This document shows positions 9,115 to 20,666 of a DNA stretch of 64,000 nucleotides, piece by piece. Each line of letters opens with the position of its first letter. Positions within the stretch are counted from its first letter, which is position 1. The notes below the pieces were generated by a model. The model was not told the origin of the DNA. It did no database searches and worked only from the letters and a program-made list of their open reading frames with translations. A program made the position numbers and the translations under genes. This stretch comes from Motiliproteus coralliicola (GTDB lineage: Bacteria; Pseudomonadota; Gammaproteobacteria; Pseudomonadales; Balneatricaceae), in the NCBI RefSeq assembly GCF_003345655.1, contig NZ_QQOH01000005.1:285529-349528 (forward strand), written 5' to 3'.

Positions 9115-10083
9115 TTAACTGCGGCGGTCCACTGCCAGTTCAGCCAGTTGTCGCAGAACGTCGCGATAGGGGCTTTGTGGAAGTAGTTCGAGTTGAGCGA
9201 GGGCGCTGTTGACCTGATCGCGGGCCTGTTCAAAGGTGTAGTCGATGGCGCCGGTTTCGATGACCGCCTGGCGGATCGGCTCAAGGTCTTCCAGCCCGCC
9301 TTTGCGAATTGCTTGGCGGATCATCTTGCGCTGCTCATCGCTGCCGTGCTTCATCGCGTGGATCAGCGGCAGGGTCGGCTTGCCTTCGGCCAGATCGTCG
9401 CCGACATTCTTGCCCATCTCTTCCGCCGAGCTCTGGTAGTCCAGAACATCGTCGATCAGTTGGAAAGCGATGCCTAGGTGGCGCCCGTAAAGTCGAAGCG
9501 CTTCTTCCTGTTCCGGGCTGGCATCGGCGATCTGGGCGCCGGTTTGGGTAGCTGCTTCGAACAGCATCGCGGTTTTGCCGAGGATTACCTTCATGTAGCT
9601 GGCTTCGTCGACATCCGGATTCTTGCAGTTGAGTAGCTGCAGCACTTCGCCTTCTGCGATCACGTTGGTGGCGTTGGAGATCACCGACATGATCGGCATG
9701 CTGTTGAGCTCGACCATCATCTGGAAGGCGCGTGAATAGAGGAAATCGCCGACCAAGACGCTCGGGGCATTACCCCACTTGGCGTTTGCGGTGGCTTTGC
9801 CGCGCCGCAGATCGGAAGTGTCGACCACGTCGTCGTGCAGCAGGGTGGCGGTGTGGATAAATTCGATCACCGCCGCCAGGCTGATATGTTGGTTGCCCTG
9901 GTAATTGCAGCTGCGGGCCGCCAGTAGCACCAGGATTGGGCGGATTCGCTTGCCGCCGCTCTCCACTATGTAGTGGCCGATCTTCTCCACCAGTGGCACA
10001 CCGGAGTGTAGGTGGTCGAGGATGAAGCGGTTGACCGATTCAAAATCGTCGGCGATCTGGGGGTTTAATTGATGTGGCTGCAT
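9115..10083 (-). CDS. ispB: Octaprenyl diphosphate synthase IspB
   Basis: Trans-prenyltransferase that adds isopentenyl units to farnesyl diphosphate to make the ubiquinone side chain. 322 residues. Both aspartate-rich motifs are present: LLHDDVVDTSDLRRG (first, DDXXD) and FQLIDDVLDYQ (second). Transcribed away from rplU, the order common to gammaproteobacteria. It shows that the cell still consumes IPP/DMAPP although two MEP-pathway genes are missing from their usual places in this window. Chain length (octa- or nonaprenyl) cannot be read from the sequence with certainty. Confidence 0.95.
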   Translation of the reverse strand: MQPHQLNPQIADDFESVNRFILDHLHSGVPLVEKIGHYIVESGGKRIRPILVLLAARSCNYQGNQHISLAAVIEFIHTATLLHDDVVDTSDLRRGKATANAKWGNAPSVLVGDFLYSRAFQMMVELNSMPIMSVISNATNVIAEGEVLQLLNCKNPDVDEASYMKVILGKTAMLFEAATQTGAQIADASPEQEEALRLYGRHLGIAFQLIDDVLDYQSSAEEMGKNVGDDLAEGKPTLPLIHAMKHGSDEQRKMIRQAIRKGGLEDLEPIRQAVIETGAIDYTFEQARDQVNSALAQLELLPQSPYRDVLRQLAELAVDRRS

Positions 10084-10168
10084 GCGAAGGGATAATCAGG
10101 AAATTTTCGGCATGCTAAGGGGGGGGATGGGGGGTGTCAAGAAATCCCGTTCGAAGCTGATGAAATAG

Positions 10169-10197
10169 TTGTTTCGCACTTCGGTTTGCAGTAGTAT
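10169..10197 (+). promoter_or_regulatory. Candidate sigma-70 promoter for rplU-rpmA
   Basis: TTGTTT (10169-10174), 17-bp spacer, TAGTAT (10192-10197), then a C-rich discriminator, as expected for a stringently controlled ribosomal-protein promoter. It implies a leader of about 155 nt before rplU. Confidence 0.4.
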
Positions 10198-10357
10198 TCG
10201 CCCCCCTGTGGTTCGCCCAATCTTTGAACAGTGATTCTGTTCGAGCTCCCTACCATAGGGTTGTGCTTAAGTCGGTCGGTGACGATTTGATAAAGGTGGC
10301 ATTCCCTTAGAAGTAGGCAATTTTAGTAGCCGGGCGCACCAAAATTTGGAGAGAGAC

Positions 10358-10669
10358 ATGTACGCAGTAGTTGTTACTGGTGGTAAGCAGTACCGGGTTA
10401 GCGAAGGCCAGACCCTGAAAGTTGAGAAGCTGACTGCTGAAGAAGGCGCTTCCGTCGAGCTGGACAAAGTCCTGCTGGTTGCCGATGGCGAAGAGATCAA
10501 GATCGGTGCGCCGGTTGTTGAAGGTGCCAAGGTTAATGCTGAGGTGGTTGCTCACGGTCGCGGTAAGAAAGTCCGTATCGTGAAGTTCAAGCGTCGTAAG
10601 CATCACATGAAGCAGATGGGCCACCGTCAGTGGTTCACTGAAATCAAGATTACCGGTATCAGCGCTTAA
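10358..10669 (+). CDS. rplU: 50S ribosomal protein L21
   Basis: 103-residue large-subunit protein, exact family length. [17 protein letters not shown] at the start and the basic [17 protein letters not shown] stretch near the end are diagnostic. ATG 10358 follows GGAGAG; the in-frame TTG at 10346 would add four residues not in the family. Confidence 0.98.
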   Translation: MYAVVVTGGKQYRVSEGQTLKVEKLTAEEGASVELDKVLLVADGEEIKIGAPVVEGAKVNAEVVAHGRGKKVRIVKFKRRKHHMKQMGHRQWFTEIKITGISA

Positions 10670-10696
10670 GCGGATACGGGCTAGAGGAGAGATACG

Positions 10697-10954
10697 ATGG
10701 CTCATAAAAAGGCTGGCGGTAGTACGCGTAACGGTCGCGATTCCGAGTCCAAACGCTTAGGTGTTAAGCGCTACGGTGGTCAGAAAGTTCTGGCTGGCAA
10801 CATCCTGGTTCGTCAGCGTGGCACTCGTTTCCACGCCGGTGACAATGTAGGTTGCGGCAAGGATCACACCCTGTTCGCTACCGCTGAAGGTGTTGTTAAG
10901 TTTGAAGTTAAAGGCCCTAAGAACCGTAAGTACATCAGCGTTGTAAGCGCCTGA
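10697..10954 (+). CDS. rpmA: 50S ribosomal protein L27
   Basis: 85-residue protein whose N-terminal [15 protein letters not shown] tail reaches the peptidyl-transferase centre. 27 bp after rplU, so one transcript; followed by a terminator, which separates the pair from obgE. Confidence 0.98.
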   Translation: MAHKKAGGSTRNGRDSESKRLGVKRYGGQKVLAGNILVRQRGTRFHAGDNVGCGKDHTLFATAEGVVKFEVKGPKNRKYISVVSA

Positions 10955-10998
10955 TAACGGACTTAGTGTCTGCAAGCAGCCTCGGCTGCTTCTCTAAG

Positions 10999-11026
10999 GA
11001 GCTCCGCCCAGGCGGGGCTCTTTTTG
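10999..11026 (+). terminator. Intrinsic terminator after rpmA
   Basis: Ten-base GC-rich stem (gagctccgcc / ggcggggctc, including a G-T pair) with a two-base centre followed by TTTTTG. Some read-through into obgE is likely because only about 50 bp separate them. Confidence 0.85.
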
Positions 11027-11040
11027 TTTGTGCGCGCTAA

Positions 11041-12285
<1,245 letters not shown>

Positions 12286-12344
12286 TTCGGTTGCGCAGAT
12301 GCTTTAGGTAGATTCGATTGATTGGATGCAATTAAGGTTGATGC

Positions 12345-13469
12345 ATGAGCGGTAGAGAGGTGCTTACCCGCGGTTCCCGTTGGGTGGTGAAGATCGGCAG
12401 TGCGCTGTTGACCAACGATGGCCGTGGTTTGGATGAGCAGGCGATCGGGGGCTGGGTCGACCAGATGGCGGTGTTGCGTAAGCAGGGCGTTGAGTTGGTT
12501 CTGGTTTCTTCCGGTTCGGTGGCTGCGGGTATGCGGCGACTGGGGATGGAGGGTCGTCCGCATGAGCTTCACAAGCTTCAGGCTGCGGCTGCCGTTGGGC
12601 AGATGGGGTTGGTGCAGACCTACGAGGCGGGATTCCAGCGCCATGGTATGCATACCGCGCAGATCCTGTTGACCCATGATGATCTCTCTAATCGCAAGCG
12701 CTATCTGAATGCGCGCAGTACGCTGCAGGCGTTGGTCGACTGGGGTGTGGTGCCGATCATCAATGAGAACGACACCGTCGTGACCGACGAAATTCGTTTC
12801 GGTGATAACGATACTCTGGGGGCGCTGGTTGCCAATCTGATGGTGGCCGATGGCTTGATTATTTTGACCGACCAGCAGGGCTTGTTTGATGCTGACCCTC
12901 GCTCCAATCCTGATGCGACGCTGGTCTCTGAGGCGCGGGCCGAAGATCCGAAGCTGGATGCGATGGCTGGCGGCGGTGCGGGTGCGCTGGGGCGTGGCGG
13001 CATGATGACCAAGTTACGGGCGGCGCGCTTGGCGGCGCGATCCGGGGCGGCGACGGTGATTGTTGGTGGTCGTGAGTCGGATGTGCTGATGCGGTTGCGG
13101 CAGGGTGAGTCGCTGGGAACGCTGTTGACCCCGGATTGTGAGCCGCAGGCGGCGCGCAAGCAGTGGTTGGCAGGGCATCTGCGGGCCAAGGGGCAGTTGG
13201 TGTTGGATGCAGGTGCGGTTCGGGTGTTGATCAATTCTGGCCGCTCGTTGCTGCCGGTAGGGGTTAAGGCGGTCAGTGGTGATTTCTCCCGTGGCGAGAT
13301 GGTCGAGTGCGTTGATGAGCAGGGGCGGGTGATCGCTCGGGGGTTGGTCAACTACGGCGTGGCTGAAGCGGGTCGGATTGTTGGCAAATCGAGCAGTCAG
13401 ATCGAGGCTGTTCTCGGTTATATGGCGGAAGAGGAGTTGGTGCACCGGGATAACTTGGTGCTGGCCTGA
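12345..13469 (+). CDS. proB: Glutamate 5-kinase
   Basis: Phosphorylates L-glutamate, the first, proline-inhibited step of proline synthesis. 374 residues: amino-acid-kinase domain (residues about 8-260, [43 protein letters not shown]) and a C-terminal PUA domain (about 280-370). The ATG start has a TTGATG context and only a weak ribosome site. proA is not adjacent, as in Pseudomonas. Confidence 0.96.
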   Translation: MSGREVLTRGSRWVVKIGSALLTNDGRGLDEQAIGGWVDQMAVLRKQGVELVLVSSGSVAAGMRRLGMEGRPHELHKLQAAAAVGQMGLVQTYEAGFQRHGMHTAQILLTHDDLSNRKRYLNARSTLQALVDWGVVPIINENDTVVTDEIRFGDNDTLGALVANLMVADGLIILTDQQGLFDADPRSNPDATLVSEARAEDPKLDAMAGGGAGALGRGGMMTKLRAARLAARSGAATVIVGGRESDVLMRLRQGESLGTLLTPDCEPQAARKQWLAGHLRAKGQLVLDAGAVRVLINSGRSLLPVGVKAVSGDFSRGEMVECVDEQGRVIARGLVNYGVAEAGRIVGKSSSQIEAVLGYMAEEELVHRDNLVLA

Positions 13470-13531
13470 TGCGGCTTTGGCTTTTTGTTGAAGGTGTGGG
13501 GCAGGGTTTCTGAGCAGTGAATTACACCCAC

Positions 13532-13560
13532 AAAAAAACCGGCCAATGGCCGGTTTTTTT
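13532..13560. terminator. Bidirectional terminator between proB and rpsT
   Basis: A7, stem aaccggcc-aat-ggccggtt, T7. Serves both convergent genes. Confidence 0.92.
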
Positions 13561-13577
13561 AGCTTAGTAAGTCGAGC

Positions 13578-13838
13578 TTACAGAGCTTTGATCTGGGCGT
13601 TCAGGCGGCTCTTATGACGAGAGGCCTTGTTCTTGTGAAAGATGCCCTTGCTAACAGCGCTGTCGAGTGCTGAAACAGCATTCGGGTATACAGCTTGTGC
13701 AGCTTCTTTATCACCAGCTTCGATAGCAGCGATAACTTTTTTCAGGTAAGTGCGTACCATGGAGCGCAGACTAGCATTATGCTTACGGCGCGTTTCTGCC
13801 TGGCGTGCACGTTTTCTGGATCCTGCGGAATTTGCCAC
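13578..13838 (-). CDS. rpsT: 30S ribosomal protein S20
   Basis: 86 residues, usual length. The basic [22 protein letters not shown] start and the [17 protein letters not shown] end are typical. Initiation is at GTG 13838, preceded by AGGAGCC at 13845-13850; no ATG is available. A non-ATG start recalls E. coli rpsT (UUG), where the weak start supports translational autoregulation by S20. A longer reading frame upstream to 13925 does not resemble S20. Confidence 0.97.
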   Translation of the reverse strand: MANSAGSRKRARQAETRRKHNASLRSMVRTYLKKVIAAIEAGDKEAAQAVYPNAVSALDSAVSKGIFHKNKASRHKSRLNAQIKAL

Positions 13839-13994
13839 AATCTGGCTCCTCAAATATAACGCGAAAAGGTAGATCAAAAACGAAGAGGCGAAATTATTCA
13901 TATTCGCTAGCGCCTTGTCAAACATTTTTGCTAGTTTATCGGCTGTTTGTTAGATCGCTACTTGGTTGGAGTGTTGGAGGCGTTGGGAAGAGTC

Positions 13995-15572
13995 GTGCGG
14001 AAACAGCCAGATACGGATAATTCGGCCGAGTCATCTCGTCGTCGCTCGTTGCTCGGGTCCAGTGCGGTGGTCGGGTTGATGACCATGCTGTCGCGGGTGA
14101 TGGGGCTGGTGCGCGATATCGTGATCGCCCACGGTTTTGGAGCCGGCGCCAGCGCGGATGCGTTCTTCGTCGCGTTCAAGATCCCCAATTTTCTGCGCCG
14201 CCTGTTTGCCGAAGGGGCGTTTTCGCAGGCGTTTGTGCCGGTGCTGTCGGAATACCGGACCCAGGGCAGTCTGAACGAAGTTAAGGTGCTGGTGGATCGG
14301 GTTGCTGGTTCGTTGGGGCTGGTGCTGAGTTTGCTGACGGCGGTAGCGGTGCTGGCGGCGCCGTTCCTGGCAATGCTGTTTGCCCCCGGCTTCTATTTGA
14401 ATGATGCGGCCAAGTACCAGCTGACGGTCGAGATGCTGCGGCTGACCTTTCCTTATCTATTGCTGATCTCGTTGACCGCCTTCGGTGGCGCGATCTTGAA
14501 CAGTTATGACCGTTTTGCGGTGCCCGCCTTTACCCCGGTGTTGTTGAATCTGTCGTTGATCGGCTCGGTCTACTGGCTGCAGCCCTGGCTGGAGACGCCG
14601 GTGATGGCGCTGGCCTGGGGCGTGTTAATTGCTGGGGTCTCGCAGCTGTTGTTGCAGTTGCCATTTCTATTGCGGATCGGGTTGATGCCAAACCCGAAGC
14701 TAGGTTTTCGGCACGAAGGAGTTCGCAAGATCATCAAGCTGATGGTCCCGGCGATGTTCGGGGTCTCGGTGAGTCAGATCAATCTGTTGCTGGATACGGT
14801 GCTGGCGTCGTTGCTGCAGACCGGTAGCGTTTCCTGGCTGTACTTCTCCGACCGGCTGGTAGAACTGCCGCTGGGGGTTTTCGGTATCGCCATCGCCACG
14901 GTGATTCTGCCGAATCTATCCCGCAAGCATGCCGAGAAGTCGGGCGAGGCTTTTGCGGCGATGCTCGACTGGGCGATCCGGATGGTGCTGCTGATCGGGC
15001 TGCCGGCGGCGCTGGCGTTGTGGCTGCTGGCCGAACCGCTGCTGATCACGTTGTTCCAGTATGGGGCTATGACGCCTGGGGATGTGACCCAGGCGGCCAT
15101 GAGTCTGCGGGCGTACAGTCTGGGTCTGTTGGCCTTTATGCTGATCAAGGTGCTGGCGCCGGGCTATTTCTCGCGCCAAGACACCAAGACGCCGGTAAAA
15201 ATCGGGATCTGGGCGATGGTAGCCAATATGGCGTTCAACCTGGCGTTGATCGTGCCGCTGGCTCATGTCGGGTTGGCGTTGGCGACCTCGCTGTCCGCGT
15301 TCTTGAATGCAGGGCTGCTGATGCGTGGTTTGCTGAAGCAAAAGGTGTTGAGTTGGCAGTCGGGCTGGTTGCGTTTCGGTGCTCAGTTGCTGGTGGCGAA
15401 TCTGGTGATGGCAGGGCTGATCCTGTGGTTGGCGCCTGGCGCTGAGCAGTGGTTGCAGTGGTCGCTCTGGCAGCGAGCTCAAGCGATGGCGCTCTGTGTT
15501 ATCGGCGGCGGCGGGGCTTATCTGGCGATGTTGGTTGTCGGCGGCATCCGCTTGCGACATTTGAAGCATTAA
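13995..15572 (+). CDS. murJ: Lipid II flippase MurJ
   Basis: Inner-membrane transporter of the MOP superfamily that moves lipid II to the periplasm. About 525 residues with some 14 hydrophobic segments from SSAVVGLMTMLSRVMGLVRD onward; GAGASADAFFVAFKIPNFLRRLFAEGAFSQAFVPV is covered by the family signature in the first 100 residues. The start is uncertain: GTG 13995 (behind GGGAAG), TTG 13983 (behind GGAGG) and TTG 13947 are all in frame and none is ATG. Divergent from rpsT and followed by ribF, the standard order. Confidence 0.94.
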   Translation: MRKQPDTDNSAESSRRRSLLGSSAVVGLMTMLSRVMGLVRDIVIAHGFGAGASADAFFVAFKIPNFLRRLFAEGAFSQAFVPVLSEYRTQGSLNEVKVLVDRVAGSLGLVLSLLTAVAVLAAPFLAMLFAPGFYLNDAAKYQLTVEMLRLTFPYLLLISLTAFGGAILNSYDRFAVPAFTPVLLNLSLIGSVYWLQPWLETPVMALAWGVLIAGVSQLLLQLPFLLRIGLMPNPKLGFRHEGVRKIIKLMVPAMFGVSVSQINLLLDTVLASLLQTGSVSWLYFSDRLVELPLGVFGIAIATVILPNLSRKHAEKSGEAFAAMLDWAIRMVLLIGLPAALALWLLAEPLLITLFQYGAMTPGDVTQAAMSLRAYSLGLLAFMLIKVLAPGYFSRQDTKTPVKIGIWAMVANMAFNLALIVPLAHVGLALATSLSAFLNAGLLMRGLLKQKVLSWQSGWLRFGAQLLVANLVMAGLILWLAPGAEQWLQWSLWQRAQAMALCVIGGGGAYLAMLVVGGIRLRHLKH

Positions 15573-15612
15573 CCGGCCCGGTTTGGCGGTATTCTGACCG
15601 ATCCTGCTGATG

Positions 15613-15618
15613 TATAAT
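15613..15618 (+). promoter_or_regulatory. -10 element upstream of ribF
   Basis: Perfect TATAAT about 35 bp before the ribF ATG. The matching -35 is poor (TATTCT at 17 bp). Suggests a local promoter for ribF-ileS-lspA-fkpB. Confidence 0.35.
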
Positions 15619-15653
15619 GCCGCGTTCGTTTAGAGGCTGGCATTACAAGGGTC

Positions 15654-16586
15654 ATGGAGTTAATCAGAGGTCTTCACAATCTGCGCGATCAGCATCGAGG
15701 CTGTGTGGCGACCATTGGTAACTTCGATGGCGTACATCTTGGCCATCATCGGGTGCTGGATCAGGTGCGTGAAAAGGCCGCGGCACTTGGTTTGCCGTCC
15801 GTGGCGATCGTGTTTGAACCGCAGCCGCGGGAGTTTTTTGAAGGCCCCAAGGCGCCGCCCCGACTGACCCGGTTTCGCGACAAGTTTGAATTGATCCGTG
15901 CCCATGGCATCGATCGGGTATTCTGTCTGCATTTTAATCAGTCACTGCGATCTTTGACCGCCGAGCAGTTTATCGACCGGCTGTTGCTGAGCGGACTGGC
16001 GGTAAAGTATTTCGTTGTTGGCGATGATTTCCGCTTCGGCTGTGATCGTGCCGGTGACTTTGCGCTATTGCAGCATTACGGTAACAGTCATGACTTTACC
16101 GTGGTCAACACCCGTACCCATCTGATCGATGATGAGCGGGTCAGCAGTACCCGGATCCGCCAAGCGCTGGCCGAACATCGGTTTGAACTGGCAGGGCGAC
16201 TGCTGGGTCGGCCCTACCAGGTTAGCGGTAAGGTGATCCATGGCCGCAAACTGGGGCGACAGCTCGGACTGCCGACCGCCAATATTTCACTGCAGCGTAA
16301 ACGGTTGGCGTTCGACGGGGTCTACATAGTGGATGCGCTGACCGAGGACGGGCAGCGACTGGCCGGGGTTGCCAATGTTGGTGTCCGACCGACCGTTAAC
16401 GGTGATCACCCGCTGCTGGAAGTACATCTGCTCGATTTTTCGGGGCGGCTCTACGGCCAGCGGCTGCAGGTTGAATTCCTGGCCCATGTACGGCCGGAAC
16501 AGAAGTTTGATGGTGTCGAGGCGCTTAAGCAGCAGATACTCGACGATATCGCCTTCGCCCGGAGTTGGCGCGAGGGACGAGACTAG
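15654..16586 (+). CDS. ribF: Bifunctional riboflavin kinase / FAD synthetase
   Basis: Makes FMN and then FAD. 310 residues: N-terminal nucleotidyltransferase domain with ATIGNFDGVHLGHH (HXGH-like) and a SSTRIRQAL motif near residue 165; C-terminal riboflavin kinase domain with GRQLGLPTANI and the GVYIVDA strand. Start ATG at 15654. Confidence 0.97.
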   Translation: MELIRGLHNLRDQHRGCVATIGNFDGVHLGHHRVLDQVREKAAALGLPSVAIVFEPQPREFFEGPKAPPRLTRFRDKFELIRAHGIDRVFCLHFNQSLRSLTAEQFIDRLLLSGLAVKYFVVGDDFRFGCDRAGDFALLQHYGNSHDFTVVNTRTHLIDDERVSSTRIRQALAEHRFELAGRLLGRPYQVSGKVIHGRKLGRQLGLPTANISLQRKRLAFDGVYIVDALTEDGQRLAGVANVGVRPTVNGDHPLLEVHLLDFSGRLYGQRLQVEFLAHVRPEQKFDGVEALKQQILDDIAFARSWREGRD

Positions 16587-16682
16587 CTAGCCACTTGTGT
16601 TCCGGACAGGGCGACACTAGATATAACCAAATTAACGAAGGTATCCGTGGGGGAGCCCTTCAGCGACAAGTGAAGACGCGCA

Positions 16683-19502
16683 ATGACCGATTACAAACAT
16701 ACTCTGAATCTGCCTGAAACCGACTTTCCGATGCGAGGCAATCTGGCTCAACGCGAGCCGGAGATGCTTAAACGCTGGAACGAGATGGAGCTGTATCAGC
16801 AGATTCGTCAGGTGAGCCAAGGGCGCGACAAGTTTGTGCTGCACGACGGCCCTCCCTATGCCAACGGCGACATCCATATCGGTCACGCGGTCAACAAAAT
16901 CCTCAAGGACATCATCGTTCGCTCTAAAAACCTGAGCGGCTTCGATGCGCCTTATATTCCGGGCTGGGACTGTCACGGGCTGCCGATTGAGCACAAGGTC
17001 GAGACCAAGATCGGTAAGGCCGGCACCAAGAAGAGCTTTAAGGAGTTTCGCCAGGCCTGTCGTGACTATGCACTGAAGCAGGTCGAAGGGCAGAAGCAGG
17101 ACTTTATCCGTCTGGGTGTGCTGGGTGACTGGGATAAGCCCTACCTGACCATGAATTTTGATACCGAAGCCAACATCATTCGGGCGCTGGGCAAGATTGT
17201 TGAGAATGGTCACTTGGTGAAGGGCTACAAGCCGGTTTACTGGAGTGTGGTTGGAGCCTCGGCGTTGGCCGAAGCCGAAGTGGAATACCAGGACAAGGTA
17301 TCTACCGCCATCGATGTACGTTTTTCACCGGTCGATGAAGCCGCGTTCCTGGCTGCCTTCACCGAGTTAGAAGGCAATGGGCCTGCCAGTGCGGTGATCT
17401 GGACCACCACGCCCTGGACCCTGCCGTCAAACCAGGCTGTGTCGCTGAATGCCGAGCTGGACTATGTGTTGGTCGAGCTGGACCTGGGCGCCGGTGCCGA
17501 GCGGATTCTGCTGGCTGAAGCCTTGGTCGAAGATGCCATGGGTCGCTACGGCGTCGAAGAATACCGTATCGTCGGGCGCTGCCAAGGCCAGGCGCTGGAA
17601 GGGCAGCTGCTGCAGCATCCATTCTACGACAAGCAGGTGCCTATCATCCTGGGCGATCATGTGACCACCGATGCCGGTACCGGTGCGGTACACACCGCTC
17701 CCGACCATGGTGTCGAGGACTTTGTGGTCGGCCAGAAATATGCCATCGAAACCCTGAATCTGGTCGACGGCCACGGCATCTTTGTCGAGGCGGCCGGGCG
17801 TTTCGCTGGCCAGCATGTCTACAAGGTCGACGATGAGATCGTGGCGCTGCTGCGTGACGAGTGCAAATTGATCAAGTCGGAAAAGTTCGAGCATAGCTAT
17901 GCTCACTGCTGGCGAACCAAGACCCCGCTGATCTATCGCGCCACGCCGCAGTGGTTTATCAGCATGGATGAGCAGGGCCTGAAAGAGAAAGCGCTGGAAG
18001 CTATCAAAGGGGTCAAGTGGATCCCGGGCTGGGGCCAGAACCGGATCGAAGCGATGGTCGAGCAGAGCCCGGACTGGTGTGTCTCACGTCAGCGTACCTG
18101 GGGTGTGCCGATCACGCTGTTTATCCACAAGGAGACCCAGGAGATCCACCCCAATACGGCTGAGCTGATCGAGCAGGTGGCGAAGCGGGTCGAGCAGGGC
18201 GGTATCGACGCCTGGTTTGAGCTGGAAACCCACGAGCTGCTGGGTGACGAGGCCGATCAATATATCAAGGTCAACGATACCCTGGATGTGTGGTTCGATT
18301 CCGGTGTGACCCATTACTCGGTAGTGGATCAGCGCGACGAGCTGCAGTTCCCGGCTGACCTCTATCTGGAAGGCTCTGATCAGCATCGCGGTTGGTTCCA
18401 GTCCTCGCTGAAGACCTCCATCGCGGTCCGCGGCGTCGCACCTTATAAGCAGGTGCTGACCCACGGCTTCACCGTTGACCAAAATGGCCGCAAGATGTCT
18501 AAATCGCTCGGCAACGTGGTTGCGCCGCAGCAGGTGATGAACAAGTACGGTGCCGACATCCTGCGTCTGTGGGTCGCGGCGACCGATTTTAGCGGCGAGA
18601 TGGCCGTCTCCGACGAGATCCTCAAGCGTACCGCCGACTCCTACCGTCGGATCCGTAATACCTCGCGCTTCCTGCTGTCGAACCTGACCGGTTTCGATCC
18701 GACCAAAGATCTGCTACCGGCCGACGAAATGCTGGCGTTGGATCGCTGGGCTGTCGATCGGGCGTCGCAACTGCAGCAGGAGATCCTGGCGGCTTACGAT
18801 AACTACCTGTTCCTCAGTGTTTATCAGAAGGTGCATCACTTCTGCGCACTGGATCTGGGCGGTTTCTATCTGGATATCATCAAGGATCGCCAGTACACCA
18901 CCCAGCCGGATTCGCTGGCCCGCCGCTCCTGTCAGAGCGCGATGTACCATATTATCGAGGCGCTGGCGCGTTGGGTTGCGCCGATCACCAGCTTCACTGC
19001 GGACGAAATCTGGCAGCATCTTCCGGGTGAGCGGGGCGAGTCGATCCATCTCGAAACCTGGTACGAAGGGCTGTTCGAACTGGCCGGCGATGAAGCCTTC
19101 GGGCGCGGCTTCTGGCAGCAAGTGCTGGACGTCAAGACGGCGGTCAACAAAGAGATCGAGAACCAGCGTAATGCCGGTGTGGTCAAGTCCGGTCTGGCCA
19201 CCGAGGTGAGCCTGTATTGTGGCGCCGAACTGACGGCGTTGCTGGAGCGCCTGGGTGATGAGCTTCGCTTCGTGCTGATTACCTCCGACGCCAAGCTGGA
19301 GTCGCTGGATTCGGCACCGGCCGATGCAGTGGAGACCGAGCTGGATGACCTGAAGCTGGCTGTCCGGGTCAGCGAGCACAGCAAATGTTCTCGCTGTTGG
19401 CACCTGCGCGAAGATGTTGGTAGCCATACCGAGCATCCGGAGCTCTGCGGTCGTTGCGTCGAGAATGTCGCCGGTAGCGGTGAGCAGCGCGCTTACGCTT
19501 GA
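16683..19502 (+). CDS. ileS: Isoleucyl-tRNA synthetase
   Basis: 939-residue class I synthetase that charges tRNA-Ile and edits valine. HIGH at residues 65-68 within [18 protein letters not shown]1 editing domain in the middle ([23 protein letters not shown]), KMSKS at 604-608, tRNA-binding C-domain, and a C-terminal zinc finger (CSRCW ... CGRC). This is the bacterial type usually sensitive to mupirocin. Stop overlaps the lspA reading frame by four bases. Confidence 0.98.
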   Translation: MTDYKHTLNLPETDFPMRGNLAQREPEMLKRWNEMELYQQIRQVSQGRDKFVLHDGPPYANGDIHIGHAVNKILKDIIVRSKNLSGFDAPYIPGWDCHGLPIEHKVETKIGKAGTKKSFKEFRQACRDYALKQVEGQKQDFIRLGVLGDWDKPYLTMNFDTEANIIRALGKIVENGHLVKGYKPVYWSVVGASALAEAEVEYQDKVSTAIDVRFSPVDEAAFLAAFTELEGNGPASAVIWTTTPWTLPSNQAVSLNAELDYVLVELDLGAGAERILLAEALVEDAMGRYGVEEYRIVGRCQGQALEGQLLQHPFYDKQVPIILGDHVTTDAGTGAVHTAPDHGVEDFVVGQKYAIETLNLVDGHGIFVEAAGRFAGQHVYKVDDEIVALLRDECKLIKSEKFEHSYAHCWRTKTPLIYRATPQWFISMDEQGLKEKALEAIKGVKWIPGWGQNRIEAMVEQSPDWCVSRQRTWGVPITLFIHKETQEIHPNTAELIEQVAKRVEQGGIDAWFELETHELLGDEADQYIKVNDTLDVWFDSGVTHYSVVDQRDELQFPADLYLEGSDQHRGWFQSSLKTSIAVRGVAPYKQVLTHGFTVDQNGRKMSKSLGNVVAPQQVMNKYGADILRLWVAATDFSGEMAVSDEILKRTADSYRRIRNTSRFLLSNLTGFDPTKDLLPADEMLALDRWAVDRASQLQQEILAAYDNYLFLSVYQKVHHFCALDLGGFYLDIIKDRQYTTQPDSLARRSCQSAMYHIIEALARWVAPITSFTADEIWQHLPGERGESIHLETWYEGLFELAGDEAFGRGFWQQVLDVKTAVNKEIENQRNAGVVKSGLATEVSLYCGAELTALLERLGDELRFVLITSDAKLESLDSAPADAVETELDDLKLAVRVSEHSKCSRCWHLREDVGSHTEHPELCGRCVENVAGSGEQRAYA

Positions 19503-20005
19503 TCGTCGACGTGAATCGGTTAAAACAGACGGGCTTGGGCTGGCTTTGGCTGGCCCTGCTGGTCTTGATTCTGGATCAGGCCAGCAAGCAGCTGGCCGAT
19601 GCGCTGCTGGAGTATGCTCGTCCGGTTACCTTGCTGCCGGTGTTCGATCTGACCCTGTTGTATAACAAGGGCGCGGCATTCAGTTTTCTGTCCGATCAGG
19701 GCGGTTGGCAGCGCTGGTTCTTCAGTGCCGTTGCGCTAGGTGTTGGTGGCTACCTGTTACATTGGCTCAGCCGCACTCCCAAAAACGAACGCTTACTCTG
19801 TGTCTCGCTGACACTGATCCTCGGTGGTGCGCTGGGTAACCTGATCGACCGATTGCTGTTAGGGCACGTAATCGACTTTATATCGCTGCACTGGCAGCAG
19901 TACTACTACCCCGCCTTCAATATTGCCGACTGCGCCATCACCGTAGGCGCTGTGCTGCTAATTTGGGATGCGCTGTTCTTGGAGCGGCGCCGTTCTTCAT
20001 CATAA
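19499..20005 (+). CDS. lspA: Lipoprotein signal peptidase (signal peptidase II)
   Basis: Cleaves the signal peptide of diacylglyceryl-prolipoproteins in the inner membrane. 168 residues, four membrane segments. Catalytic aspartates lie in GHVIDFI (D126) and FNIADCAI (D144), with the conserved GNLIDR before them. Start is either TTG 19499, overlapping the ileS stop (TTGA), or GTG 19511; no ATG exists. Either leaves the first membrane helix intact. Confidence 0.95.
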   Translation: MIVDVNRLKQTGLGWLWLALLVLILDQASKQLADALLEYARPVTLLPVFDLTLLYNKGAAFSFLSDQGGWQRWFFSAVALGVGGYLLHWLSRTPKNERLLCVSLTLILGGALGNLIDRLLLGHVIDFISLHWQQYYYPAFNIADCAITVGAVLLIWDALFLERRRSSS

Positions 20006-20033
20006 TTTCTACTAATCAAATCATGGAGCTGCT

Positions 20034-20468
20034 ATGAGTGCCGTAACTGTAGGCCCAGGAACCCGAGTAAGTCTTCACTTTACCATTGAGATGGAGGATG
20101 GCCAGGTCGTCGACAGCACCCGTGAGAAGTCGCCGGCAAGCTTCGAGTTCGGCGATGGCAACCTGCTTCCCGGTTTTGAGAAAGCATTGGAAGGCTTGAG
20201 CGCCAAGGAGCAGGCTCGCTTGCGTATTGCGCCGGAGCAGGGCTTTGGAATGCCGAACCCCAATAATGTGCAGCGTTTCTCGGTCAATGACTTCAACGAA
20301 ATGGAGCTCGAGCCGGGTCTGATGATCAGTTTTGCCGATCCTTCCGGTGAGCTGCCGGGCGTGGTGCAGTCGATCGAAGGCGACAAGGTAATGGTGGACT
20401 TTAACCACCCGCTTGCCGGTAGGATGCTGTTCTTTGATGTCGAAATTCTATCGGTAGAATTGATTTAA
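20034..20468 (+). CDS. fkpB: FKBP-type peptidyl-prolyl isomerase (SlpA type)
   Basis: 144-residue cytosolic prolyl isomerase/chaperone with the FKBP fold split by an insert-in-flap domain (residues about 70-125), as in SlpA. VSLHFTIEMEDGQVVDST and LLPGFEKALEGLSAKEQ are typical. In most gammaproteobacteria ispH follows this gene directly. Here the next 198 bp hold no gene, then the pilin cluster begins. A weak hairpin (cggctt/aagccg, about 20488-20504) follows. Confidence 0.95.
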   Translation: MSAVTVGPGTRVSLHFTIEMEDGQVVDSTREKSPASFEFGDGNLLPGFEKALEGLSAKEQARLRIAPEQGFGMPNPNNVQRFSVNDFNEMELEPGLMISFADPSGELPGVVQSIEGDKVMVDFNHPLAGRMLFFDVEILSVELI

Positions 20469-20666
20469 ACGCTTGTTTTAAACCGATTTCGGCTTAATAA
20501 AGCCGGATTTTGGCCGATAATATTGACACTGGTCACAAATTGTTCAGTTGTCGCCATGGTGCTAATTGGGTTGCTCTAATCTATTCGGGTAGACTGATAT
20601 AACATCGGTCTATAGCCTAGTTGGTGCGACCTGCCCGGTGTCGAAGGCATCGGGCGAGGGAATCGA

